DNA from: Antedon mediterranea
Taxonomy: Eukaryota > Echinodermata > Crinoidea > Comatulida > Antedonidae
Direction of reading: 5' to 3'
Length of the DNA: 64,000 nucleotides
NCBI RefSeq assembly: GCF_964355755.1
Contig: NC_092675.1
Location: forward strand, 3,444,312-3,508,311
Shown: positions 32,801 to 41,963 of the stretch, piece by piece
Layout of the letters: the number at the start of each line of letters is the position of its first letter
Position numbering within the stretch: the stretch's first letter is position 1
Notes under the pieces: model-generated
What the model saw: only the letters and a program-made list of their open reading frames with translations
The model's database searches: none
What the model was told of the DNA's origin: nothing
Position numbers and translations under genes: made by a program

Positions 32801-35437
32801 GCGTGGAGCATCGTGAAAACACAATATTGGCAATCAAATCGCCGAACCGGAACTATGCTGGAACAGGTGTAAAAGGCCCTTTAAACATGAATAGCTAGAC
32901 TGCTGCATACTTAAGTCAACCTTGAGTTGAGTTGATGTGATGTGTTTGCACGATCAATATAAGTGCAGTGATGAAATATGAAAGTTTACCTGAGACTTGG
33001 CACCAAAATTTGGAGAGGTGCGGACGAAAAACTTTATAATGAACCTTGGACAAGTACGGATTACTTACGCATATCAATTGGTACTCCTCCAAACCAATTT
33101 ACTAATTTTAACCGTTCTGAAATATAATCTGTACAATAAACTTTACTATAGCCTGCTTGATGTAGTATAGCACAACCATATATGCCAAATAACCCTGCAC
33201 CCTGCAAACAAATATATTTTCATCAAATTAAATTAATACTGTAATTGTAGGTTGGAAAGTTTCTTCAAGCTCTGTGTACACAAACTTTTTGTGACAAAAA
33301 AATGTGTTGTGCCCATATATAGACATGATGATGTCATATCACTACCATATATGCATATCACTACCATATGTGGGCACATCACACTTCTTACAGTTTAAAA
33401 ACTACAAGTGTAAAATATTACAAAAAAGAGAATGCTGAGATTGGGGGGTGATGTATCAAAATGTTCAGAATTGTACTGGGAAGGCTTTAAACTACATGTA
33501 AAATACGGTACAATTTATATATTTATTTTATTTCATCAAAACCAACAGCAACAAATGTTGCCACTTAAAGGTATAAAACAGAAAACAGATACAATAAAAT
33601 TTGTAAAATTTGTAAAATATACTTGAGATTATTCCATTTAATTTACCTGTATTAAAACTTTCATATTTTTAATACCATCTTTAGGTAACGTAGACAAAAC
33701 ATGCATCATCGTAGCGATTGCAGAATTTAACGGAGCGGCCATTTTGTCTGTAACGCTATCTGGTATTTTGACAAGCCTTGTACCCTTTGTTAAAATGATG
33801 TGAGATGCAAAACATCCGCTGAAACTCTGACTACAGTTCAACATTCCTTGGCCATACTGCAGAAAAAACAGTTGTGTTGCTGTCAGAACAAATTCCCATT
33901 GTGTATACAATGTTTTAAACATTTACATCAATGGATAATAAATAATGGATTCAAATATTTGTGAGCATTTAAAAATACAATGACTGTCTCAAAGTACAGT
34001 GGATGAGGTGTAACAAACACATCACCTTTCATTACTATTGTTGTGAAATCTCTAAAAGCGCTGAACATTATTATTACCAGTCAGTATGGAAACATAGGCC
34101 CCTACTCCCATACTGCAGCTAGTAATCAGCACAAAGTTGTGTCTTGATCTAAGGGTCCCTTCACGTCACCAAGCGGCATTCATTTTGTTCAAATTGATAC
34201 TTTTTTAACCCACTTTTTACTAGCAAATGCACATGTCTCGTCAATTTCGTACAGAGCCTCATTTTCATTAAATGTGACGCGAATATTACATACCATAAAT
34301 TTGTTATAACATCTTTGTTGGAAACCATGTTGACAACATTGACACTTTGAACAAGCATCGTACATACAGAACGAGACACGGTCACCTGACTTGATACCCT
34401 CCAAATCCAGACTGCTGCCTACTTTGACCACTTCACCAACAGCTTCATGACCCAGTACACTATACAATTGATCAGAAAAAAAAATGTTTAAATAGTTTAA
34501 ATATTGGTGACTATACTACGAGCAAAGTGGTCTTGCTTCTAAGAAAATTTTTTAGTTTTCTCTCTAATCCATTATTATGGACTGGGCATTAATAATGGCC
34601 ACTTACCTTCACCGCCGCGCAGCTGGTTTATTTACTTTTTTTAATTGGGTAACCAAGCTACATAGAGATTGAGGTGCAAAAGTGCAGTATCTTAAATTGA
34701 GCTTGGTTCGACCCTTCCCCAGGCCTTTCCCACTTGCATTGTGACTAACAACGTCCACTAACAAGTGGAATAATGTTTTGACAGTCATAGCGTGATCATT
34801 TGTAGAAATAAAGTGTGAGAGAATTATGACAGCGATTCCTTTTTTATGTGCGTTCCATGTTATTTTGTGTTAAAACTTCTCAGGGCGATGTCATCAGAAA
34901 TTGTGCAAAAGCGTTTCTTGCACAATTTGCAATTAAACTGCACTGCACTTAAAATAAGTTATACCTGCACAATTTGAAATAAACAAGAAAACCTTAGCAG
35001 AATTTACAATTGCGCAAAGAAATCCTTGCGGGATTTGGAATTGCAATCGCACATACTAAATAAACAGTGTTAAAGAAAAGAACGGATTGTAGATACAACA
35101 AGATTACTAGTTTTGATACAGGCCGGTTGTACTTAAATATGTAGTAGCCTTGGCAGTCCATATTTAGTACAGTAGGCCTACTTTTAAACACACAGCTACT
35201 TGTTGAGTCTGTGGCCAGTCAGATGGTCTTGATTGATGAGGCTTACCTCGGAGTTTTAGCTTTCGAAAGCCCCTGTAGAATTCTCAAATCATATCCGCAT
35301 ATTGTGGCAAGCTTGATTTTGACAAGAACCTCGTCTGGTCCAATGTTTCCTAGATTTATCTGTGTGTTTTCGGTCATAAAGCAAGGGGTTCGATCAGTTC
35401 CAAAAAACACTACTCTCTGTGCTGGTACGGAAGCCAT
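26800..35437 (-). CDS. Zinc-dependent medium-chain alcohol dehydrogenase family protein, 358 aa
   Basis: Coding exons on the minus strand, in order: 35437-35247, 34459-34294, 33856-33647, 33201-33069, 31724-31675, 31155-31011, 26981-26800. They total 1077 nt, with all junctions GT-AG and in frame. The catalytic-zinc region has ATICGYD (C47) and GHEAVGEV (H68, E69). The structural-zinc lobe has Cys 100, 103, 106 and 114 (CxxCxxCx7C). The Rossmann fold starts VLIQGAGLFGIYGC (GxGxxG at 190-195). The acidic residue after the second strand (CTDY) suggests NAD. Residues SGCFASHIILTKGTRLVKIP and DKMAAPLNSAIATMMHVL resemble, from memory, bacterial dehydrogenases annotated 'phosphonate catabolism associated' more than classical ADH or sorbitol dehydrogenase. 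The substrate is unknown. Start: an upstream in-frame stop leaves the ATG at 35437 as first Met. The introns are long (up to 4.0 kb) and full of SINEs and MITEs. Confidence 0.9.
28690..28800. repeat. Fragment of a GGGGACAC-rich dispersed repeat
   Basis: AGTAGAATCTCTCCTTTGGA ... CTATTAAAGGGACACTTTCC ... TTCAGGGGACACCTC matches the better copy at 30650-30890 and pieces near 22590 and 25400. Lies in the last intron of the dehydrogenase gene. Confidence 0.5.
30322..30630 (+). mobile_element. tRNA-derived SINE, near full length
   Basis: The head GGGCGTGTGGCGCATT ... GTTGGATGTTCGAC resembles a pol III box A region, and GAGGTTCGAATCAAAC is a good box B. The body runs to CAACATTAGGCGC, TATATAAATCCAGG and an ATTATTATT tail. 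Truncated relatives sharing the GCGCTATATAAATCCAGG end are at 37021-37091 and, reversed, at about 31440 and 34040-34160. Confidence 0.75.
30650..30890. repeat. GGGGACACACCCC tandem repeat within a dispersed element
   Basis: Four units of about 19 bp (TATTAAGGGGACACACCCC-type) lie at 30685-30752 inside a longer element. It begins AGTAGAACTCCTCATTTGGG and closes with TATTAAGGGGACAC / GTGTCCCCTTAATA, a short inverted repeat at 30853-30888. Confidence 0.7.
31317..31493. repeat. Duplicated intron segment, copy 1
   Basis: About 100 bp (ATAATAAATAATGGATTCAA through AACAAACACATCACCTTTCA) plus a reversed SINE end (TTGTTGTGAAATCTCTAAAA, GCGCTGAACA). It recurs almost base for base at 33926-34070 in another intron of the same gene. 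This copy has an extra 40-odd bases (AATAATATCCTTGATTTATA region) missing from the other. Confidence 0.85.
31947..32091. mobile_element. F2 MITE, complete (dehydrogenase intron 4)
   Basis: AGCTTTGTCTACACTATTAA at the left, TTTGATAGTGTAGACAGAG at the right, and one CCCAAATATGGTAG unit followed by TGACATCATCATGT. Confidence 0.85.
32694..32882. mobile_element. Fold-back element with GTTCCGGT-containing TIRs
   Basis: AAGGGTCTTTCACAACTGTT at the left and the inverted form AACAGGTGTAAAAGGCCCTT at the right, with CGGTTCTGGTCCGG pairing imperfectly with CCGAACCGGAAC. The GC-rich interior (GCGGCCACACGC ... GTCGCGTGGAGC) forms a second stem. A MITE by structure. Confidence 0.75.
33269..33387. mobile_element. 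F2 MITE, right end lost (dehydrogenase intron 3)
   Basis: AAGCTCTGTGTACACAAACT, GACATGATGATGTCATATCA core, two ACTACCATAT units, then CACATCACACTT without the terminal inverted repeat. Confidence 0.7.
33926..34160 (-). repeat. Duplicated intron segment, copy 2, joined to reversed SINE
   Basis: 33926-34070 repeats the segment at 31317-31493. The following bases to 34160 (CTACTCCCATACTGCAGCTA, GTAATCAGCACAAAGTTGTG) are the reverse complement of the 30480-30530 part of the SINE. The unit is therefore a 5'-truncated SINE in reverse orientation with its 3' flank. Confidence 0.8.
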
Positions 35438-36422
35438 TTCATCTGCTGTGCAGCTCCAATCTCCTGCTGGCTTGTTGTTGTTGTGTCTTCCACTTCCGCC
35501 GGCCGTCGTCGGCAAATTGTTTATTTACGTTTTTGATGGAAAAAAAGTTTCATCAAAACAGCCGCCGCCCATGGTTTGGTGATTTGGCTGGAGAGGGCGC
35601 AACGCTAAATTTATGCTTGGTATATCAAGTTGCGACCATCATTCATTCAACTATTAACCAACCATAAATATAAGCCTACTGACACGTCGATAACTGTCCA
35701 GATTAACTAAATAAGAAAATAGTGGTTATTAATCCACCTTAGACGTACAGTACAACATTATCTTGTAGCCTACATTATAATTATTATTTATTTTATTAAT
35801 CAGTCCTGTACTGAAACTTGTATCACAAACTTTCTTCTCTCAACACAATTTAAAGTACAGAAACATTAAAAAAATGCAGATATAAAAGGATAAATCTTAT
35901 CAAAGAGTTGCAACGTTATAAGCAATCAAAAGTTCAGTAGAGGGTGACCATTAAAAAAAATTACTTTCTAAAAAATGACATACTACTGTGTCAATGTAAT
36001 ATCGTCATCTAAAATATTCGGCATTTAAATAGTTCTATCTTATACATACTGTACCATATTTTATTATTTCATATGAATTATGTGAACTAAAAGAATGAAT
36101 TTGTTATTGAATAAACCAGACCTAAAATTATATTCGTTTGTAAAAAAAAATATGTTTATATTTTATCGTCCATCGTTATCGTCCTAGTGTGTGAGGCCTA
36201 GCAGCCTTTATACCTCATGCTCACTTTGCGTCATTTAACCCATCTTTATTTTCCGGTCAAAGCTTTTTGTTATAGGTAAATGTCGCTATTAAATAATTTT
36301 TTTAATTTGATTTGTACGTAATAATAGACAATTGCTTTGACTGTAATTCGTTCGAATTGAATTTCTCCGCCATTTTGATGTAAGATGTCGAGATAGGTGG
36401 TCGACGTCAAACTTCTGATACA
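35438..36422. promoter_or_regulatory. Divergent spacer between dehydrogenase and lectin genes
   Basis: About 1 kb between two outward-pointing start codons. The part next to the dehydrogenase (35440-35600) is comparatively GC-rich (GCCGGCCGTCGTCGG, CCGCCGCCCATGG), as expected near a housekeeping-type start. No element with defined ends was recognised. Confidence 0.4.
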
Positions 36423-39400
36423 ATGTTAGGCATACGGACGATAATGTGTATGTTGTCTATTGGAATGCACCGAGTATATTGTAAGTTGTTTTCACAAATT
36501 ATTTTCAAAAAAATCAACAAATATCCATTGCCTTTATTTCAAAACACTAAATTGTTCATCAAACGTGTGGAAACATTATTTGTTTTTTAATTTTAATCTT
36601 GTAGGCATAAATTTATACTAAAACTAAACTTAAAACTACTAAACCAAATCATTAGCATTACATAGCTACCAGTAACTTGAAAAGTAAATTTGAAAGATTT
36701 ATTCTTTTTAAATTATCATTATTTATTTAAATGATTATTTATAATCATGATGATTTGTAATTGTTTGAATTTTAACGAAATCATTTATACGGTGAATTTT
36801 GCCAAACGGATAGGAATAACATAATTTTGGTTTACCTTAAATATCTGATTAGTTTAAGCATGGATATATAATTTATAGATCCATGGTCCTAGCCGGCTTC
36901 CAATTTTCAATTTGACTACAGTACAATTGTATTTTTATTTTATTTGTCTATAAATTGCGTTACATTTTCACTGATACATGTGACATTCTATCACGCAATT
37001 TGTCATGTGGCGTAATCTAGAGTCTGGACACAACTTTGCGTAAATAAATAAAACATTAAGCGCTATATAAATCCAGGAAATTATTATTACAATTGTGTAT
37101 ACAGTGTCACAATGCTTAACATATTGTGAAACACATGTGTAAGCCTAACTTAATCTCAACCTTAACTTATAGTTACAAGCACCACATGTGAAACATAGTC
37201 AGTAATGCCATGTGATACCGTATAGATAGGTTATCTGGGGTGTTCTAGTTCTCAAACCAAGAGTATTCAATTGAAGCTTAAAATAGATAATCAGATAAAA
37301 AACATCTTGCCATCTAACAAATGTCTTCTGAAAGATGCAGCAGACATGACAAGCTTGTAATCTGATTGTATAGGCTTTTAACTCTTCTGAAGGGTTGATG
37401 AATCTGGTAATTCTTCTTAACAAAAATAAAAAACGATTAGGCCTACATGATTCGGTACTCTTCTGCAGTATGTCGACTTGGTACGGCTTATGATCACGTA
37501 ATCTCATCATTCTAAAGCATGTAGATGGCATGTTTATTATCTAGATATCTTGATGGTTATTTTTAACTTCCGTAAAAATGTCAAGTCATGTTGTTATGTT
37601 GGTCACTCCACTGCATTCTGTAACGTTCTATAATTTGTGTACATTAAGGTATTTCGAAATTTCAATATAAGTTATCAGAGTACACTGTCCATCTGCTGGA
37701 GAACGATCGACAAACTTGGTTGGAAGTCAAGATTAATTGTGAGACTGGTGGTGGTTATCTGGCCTGCCTTACCAGTACCGATGAAGTGGATGCAGTCATT
37801 GAGTACGTGAATATGAACCATCCGACTGGAAATTACGCAATCGGGTTATCTCGCGAAGCAAGTCTCGATAAACACATGTTTGCAAATTGGAAGTGGGAAA
37901 CAGGAGAGGCTTTTAATGGATCCATACCATGGCATGTATACACAGGCAATACTGCTGACGAACCAAATACAGCTACTTTCTTTCAGTGTGGAGTTAGAAT
38001 CAGTATCAGCGATCGTACACTGAAGGATATTCAAACAGCCATTAGTCTTAGATATTGGTATGGACGAACAGAAACACAAGGATATATTTGTGAACGTCGT
38101 GGTACGTAGCTCGGTATTAATATTACTACTATTTCCATTCTCATTTTATTAAACCTGTTGAAATGCATAATTATATTTATATATTGGCAGGCAGGTTAGT
38201 TTTGTATGACTATTTGTATGCATGTTTGTATGTATGTTTGTTTACACTATAATGGTAAACAATTTTCAGATTGTCTTTCTGAATTTCTTTAGCAAATAGC
38301 TCTATGTACATACCTATTGATTTTCAGGAAAATCGATGTATTGCTGACGTTAGAAAGGTTGATTGAAATCTCGAGTTATCTTAACTTCAACATGAACATA
38401 GATATTAAATAGCATGCCCTCTGTTGTTTCTTGTTTCACTTTTAAATTATGTTTCGTTTTTCTTTGTATTCACATATCAAATCTAAAGTACAAACCTTTA
38501 ATGACAATGTAGACTTATTTAATATAATAATTAGTACCTTTCAATTAGTGTCTACTTAATTTACGCAATATTGAACAGTTAACTTACTTCAATTAAATTT
38601 ACGCTAACATTTTGTTCATATCAATCAAATCAATCAATTAAATAAAACAACAATAGCTTGCTTGTCAGTTTCAAGTTTGATTTCGAGAATACTCCATGTC
38701 ATAAATGTTCTCCAAGTGTTTTTGACAGTGTGCCTTTTGTATTTGTATAGAGTAATTTTTATGCTATTGTATACACAGTGTTTGAAAATCAATTCATTTT
38801 TTATGTACGATAAATTGAAAGTAATTATTAACCAAAATGTTTCTCCATATATATATATATATATATATATAAACATATTAGGCACAGAACATTAATTCTA
38901 AACCGCCCGGTGATATACTGAAATTTAATTAATTAATTTGAAACGATAAAGATGAGGAAATCTGTGAGAATGAGAAAAAGTCGCCCCAACCGAGACTCGA
39001 ACTCGGACCGCCTGCTTGATATGCAGATGTCCTAACCATTAGACCACTGGGGCTTTCATGGCATTGTTCGAACTCGATTGGATAGCGACTCTTTAACATT
39101 CTCGACGTGGTACGGCGGAACAGCACTAGTCCTTAAGTTGTACGCACGCGCACCAGAGATCAAATTGATACGCCCTCATCTTACATGGAATGGGGTGGAT
39201 GAAGACATTAATTGCTGCTGTTTAATTACAACAATGAGTATGGTGATGTCTGTGATAATGACGTCAACAATCAGAATGATCATGACGACATGAACACAAA
39301 ATTACTTTTGTTTTTTCTTTACATTTAATCTATTTAACTTAATATAATTGTCTTTTAATTTGGTAAGGTTCACATTTCCAGTACATGTGGTCTGAATACA

Positions 39401-40080
39401 CTGTCAATATTCTATACGGGAACGATCAACAAACTTGGCTAGATGTCAAGGTTAATTGTGAGACATCTGGTGGTTATCTGGCCTGCCTCACCAGTACCGA
39501 TGAATTGGATGCAGTCATTGAGTATGTCAATATAAACCATCCGACTGAAAATTACGCAATCGGGTTATCTCGTGAAGCAGGTCTAAACAAAAAGGTGAAC
39601 GAAAACTGGAAGTGGGAAACAGGAGAGGTCTTTGATGGCTCCATACAGTGGTTGGATCACAGATCATCCTCTACTGCTCCTATTTTTGGGAAAGGCCAGC
39701 AGTGTGGTGTTGCTATTAGTATCAGCGAGCGTGCAATACGCGATATCAAGACAAGTACAAGGCTTATCAACGGACAAACAGTGGGATACATTTGTGAACG
39801 AGGTACATCATCATATTATCAAACTATACTATTACTATTATTATTACTATTGTATCTCTATTGTTATTATTTTATTTTTTTAGGAGTAAGAAAAACTCGT
39901 GGACTGTATCGTTTTCACAACCATTCAAGAATTTCTATGGATGTTGGGTATTTACGATGCGCGCTACAATGCTTGAAACTAGAGGCGTGTCATGGTTTCT
40001 ATTTGGATGTTGCTGGCTGTCAGATCAAGCAAACGCATGAGTATCTGCATAAAGGAACCTATTTCATACTCGTTGAATAG
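36423..40080 (+). CDS. Secreted protein with two C-type lectin domains and a PAN/apple-like domain, 380 aa
   Basis: Coding exons 36423-36480, 37649-38101, 39368-39802 and 39884-40080 total 1143 nt in frame. All introns are phase 1, so each domain is a movable symmetric exon. Exon 1 encodes a hydrophobic leader (MLGIRTIMCMLSIGMHRVYC) fit for a signal peptide. Exons 2 and 3 are tandem duplicates of a divergent CTLD (SEYTV ... WL.VK.NCET.GGYLACLTS, NYAIGLSREA, NWKWETGE, QCG, GYICER). Domain 1 keeps an EPN tripeptide (ADEPNTATFFQCG), the mannose-type Ca2+/sugar motif, but no WND. Domain 2 has lost EPN, so it probably does not bind sugar the same way. Exon 4 (TRGLYRFHNHSRI ... YLRCALQCLKLEACHGFYLD) has the C..C...C pattern of apple/PAN domains but is short. 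A role in recognition or immunity is inference. Confidence 0.85.
37021..37091 (+). mobile_element. 5'-truncated SINE (lectin intron 1)
   Basis: GGACACAACTTTGCGTAAAT followed by TTAAGCGCTATATAAATCC and ATTATTATT is the 3' end of the SINE at 30322-30630 with an internal deletion. Confidence 0.65.
38847..38871. repeat. (TA)n microsatellite
   Basis: About twelve uninterrupted TA dinucleotides in lectin intron 2. Confidence 0.95.
38982..39053 (-). tRNA. tRNA-like sequence with ATC in the anticodon position
   Basis: Read on the minus strand, a 72-nt cloverleaf folds. The acceptor stem is GCCCCAG/TTGGGGC (six Watson-Crick pairs plus one G-T), and the D arm is GTC...GAC around TAATGGTTAG. The anticodon stem is TCTGC/GCAGG with loop ATATCAA, and the T arm CCGAG-TTCGAGT-CTCGG is perfect. 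A T-run follows. ATC at 34-36 would read GAT, normally served by a GTC tRNA-Asp, so this may be a pseudogene or the head of a tRNA-derived SINE rather than a working tRNA. It lies in lectin intron 2. Confidence 0.55.
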
Positions 40081-40773
40081 TCAACAATATTATAGAACGT
40101 CAATTATTATGAAACTGAAGCATGGTATTTAGGACATGTCCTTGTCAAAATCCTGATATAGCACCAGAAAGCTTGTTTTATTAATAATTACAAAATAAAT
40201 AAGATAATTGGTATAGCATGCACCAAGATATTTTATTTATAAAGCATGTTTACGAATACGATACGAATCATTTTTATTGCAATTTAAAATCATAAATTGA
40301 AGTTTAACAGTTCAATTAGAAAAATAAGTTGTTATGTTTATAAGAGAATTTGTATATACAATTATTGTTTAATTGTCGTCTTAGGCTTATGTTTATAAAT
40401 AACGACGGTTAATATTGCGATATTTTTATCAATGTTGAAACATAATATAAACTTATATTCATTACAATGAATAAACATATTACAATGGTGACATTTACAA
40501 CATTAGCTTCATCAAACTGAAATGACCATTGCTCCTGATGGGCTAAGATTATCCAATTCAATTCAGTGATAAATTGAACAAGTGACATGATATCGTAGTA
40601 TCCGTCGTCTCAGAGGTCCTTTCATAAGCCATACTGTGTAGCGGCCTGGCATTTACCCGATAGTTTATTGAAAGTTGTGTGAGTAAAGTTAGAACCAAAT
40701 AATACCAACAATAAACTCATTTCGCTTATTACAGTAACATTTTCTTTAAAATGTCATTTACCACACTCTAAAC
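40081..40773. other. Lectin 3' region; no gene seen
   Basis: AATAAA at 40194-40199, 114 bp after the stop codon, is a good poly(A) signal for the lectin gene. The rest is unique AT-rich DNA. Confidence 0.5.
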
Positions 40774-41691
40774 CAGCGTTCCGCAACCTTTTTTTTTACC
40801 GCGACACCATGATCCTATTTTGTGAATTTTCGCGACCCAACATTGCGTATTTGATCTTACAGAAACACCTAACCTTTCTAGCGTCATATTAATACATAGT
40901 CATGATGCATACATAATCATCATCGTTATAGTAATCTCTATTAATGGGACGCCATAGGCATTTTGCCACCCGCAGTCACAAATTACCCATGGTGGGGCCT
41001 GTGGCAAAGCGAATTTTGTTAAATGACACCCCTGGCTGGAAATGGTACTCTCGCACGTAAAAATTATGATAAATGGCACCTCTAGTTGGCCGGAAATGAC
41101 ACTGTAATAATATCGCGCTCGCAATTGGGTAAACGATCGTAGCCAGCTACTTTTTCCGCCGGTAAACACATTTGCGTTCAATGCTAACGTCAAGGGGTTC
41201 TCCCGAACCATAAAGGCCTGAACAACATCGATATGAGTGTAATTTGGGATGGACCTGTTTATATTGTTCTTTCTATAGTATTATTCTAAATTGTTCATTG
41301 TAAAAGTTCCCACCACCGGTACATTACAGTTCGCAGTTTTTCAGTTAAGTTACACACTCCTTTACAAACTACAGAAAAATAGCGTCGTAGAACCAGTTGG
41401 TAGTTAATTAAATCCACGTCACCGGGGATTGATCCCCACTTGTATATTAACAACAAACTATGCGTCAAAAGCGTCCATCCCGTCGTCGATTCCCCAATTG
41501 TTTGTACGCTACGGACTCGACGCACGTCAACATAGGGAAAATCTGTATATGTAAAATGTAATCAGTGTTGTAGATTCTACAAAACTGAGAACATTTCACA
41601 TATATCAGTGTATAATTGATAAAAAGTTTCAGTATCGGAAACAATTTCGCGAGCCATTCATTTTTTCGTGACCCAAACATTGGGTACGGCG
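40774..41691. mobile_element. Non-autonomous hAT-type element with 8-bp target duplication
   Basis: The element starts CAGCGTTCCGCAACC and ends with a terminus that reads inward CGCCGTACCCAATG, with GCGAC/GTCGC-type motifs just inside. The octamer CTCTAAAC flanks both sides (40766-40773 and 41692-41699). An 8-bp duplication and a CAG-initial TIR are diagnostic of hAT transposons. The 918-bp body has no transposase. A related, longer copy lies inverted at 57737-59235. It sits between the lectin gene and receptor A. Confidence 0.88.
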
Positions 41692-41963
41692 CTCTAAACC
41701 ATGGTCGGTAATTTAAGTTGTCAATTAATGTCAAGGGCCTTTTATTAATTCATTTTCACGTAAATTAACTCGTTACGATTAGAGGTAAATTGAAAAATTA
41801 TTACCTCAAATTAAATGTTAAAAATCGATATCATCGTCTGTATTCATTTTCCGAAGACTTAATGAACGATATGAGTCTGGTTTGGTTGAAATAAAGATTA
41901 GAGACTTTGAAGTTATTTTCTTTTCTACTCGGACATCACTCCATTTGGTGCGGTTATAATATC

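Noticed and set aside
40900-41211. 103-codon minus-strand frame similar to the plus-strand frame at 58201-58322
   Set aside because: The similarity comes from two copies of the same non-autonomous hAT element; the frames diverge and carry no known domain.
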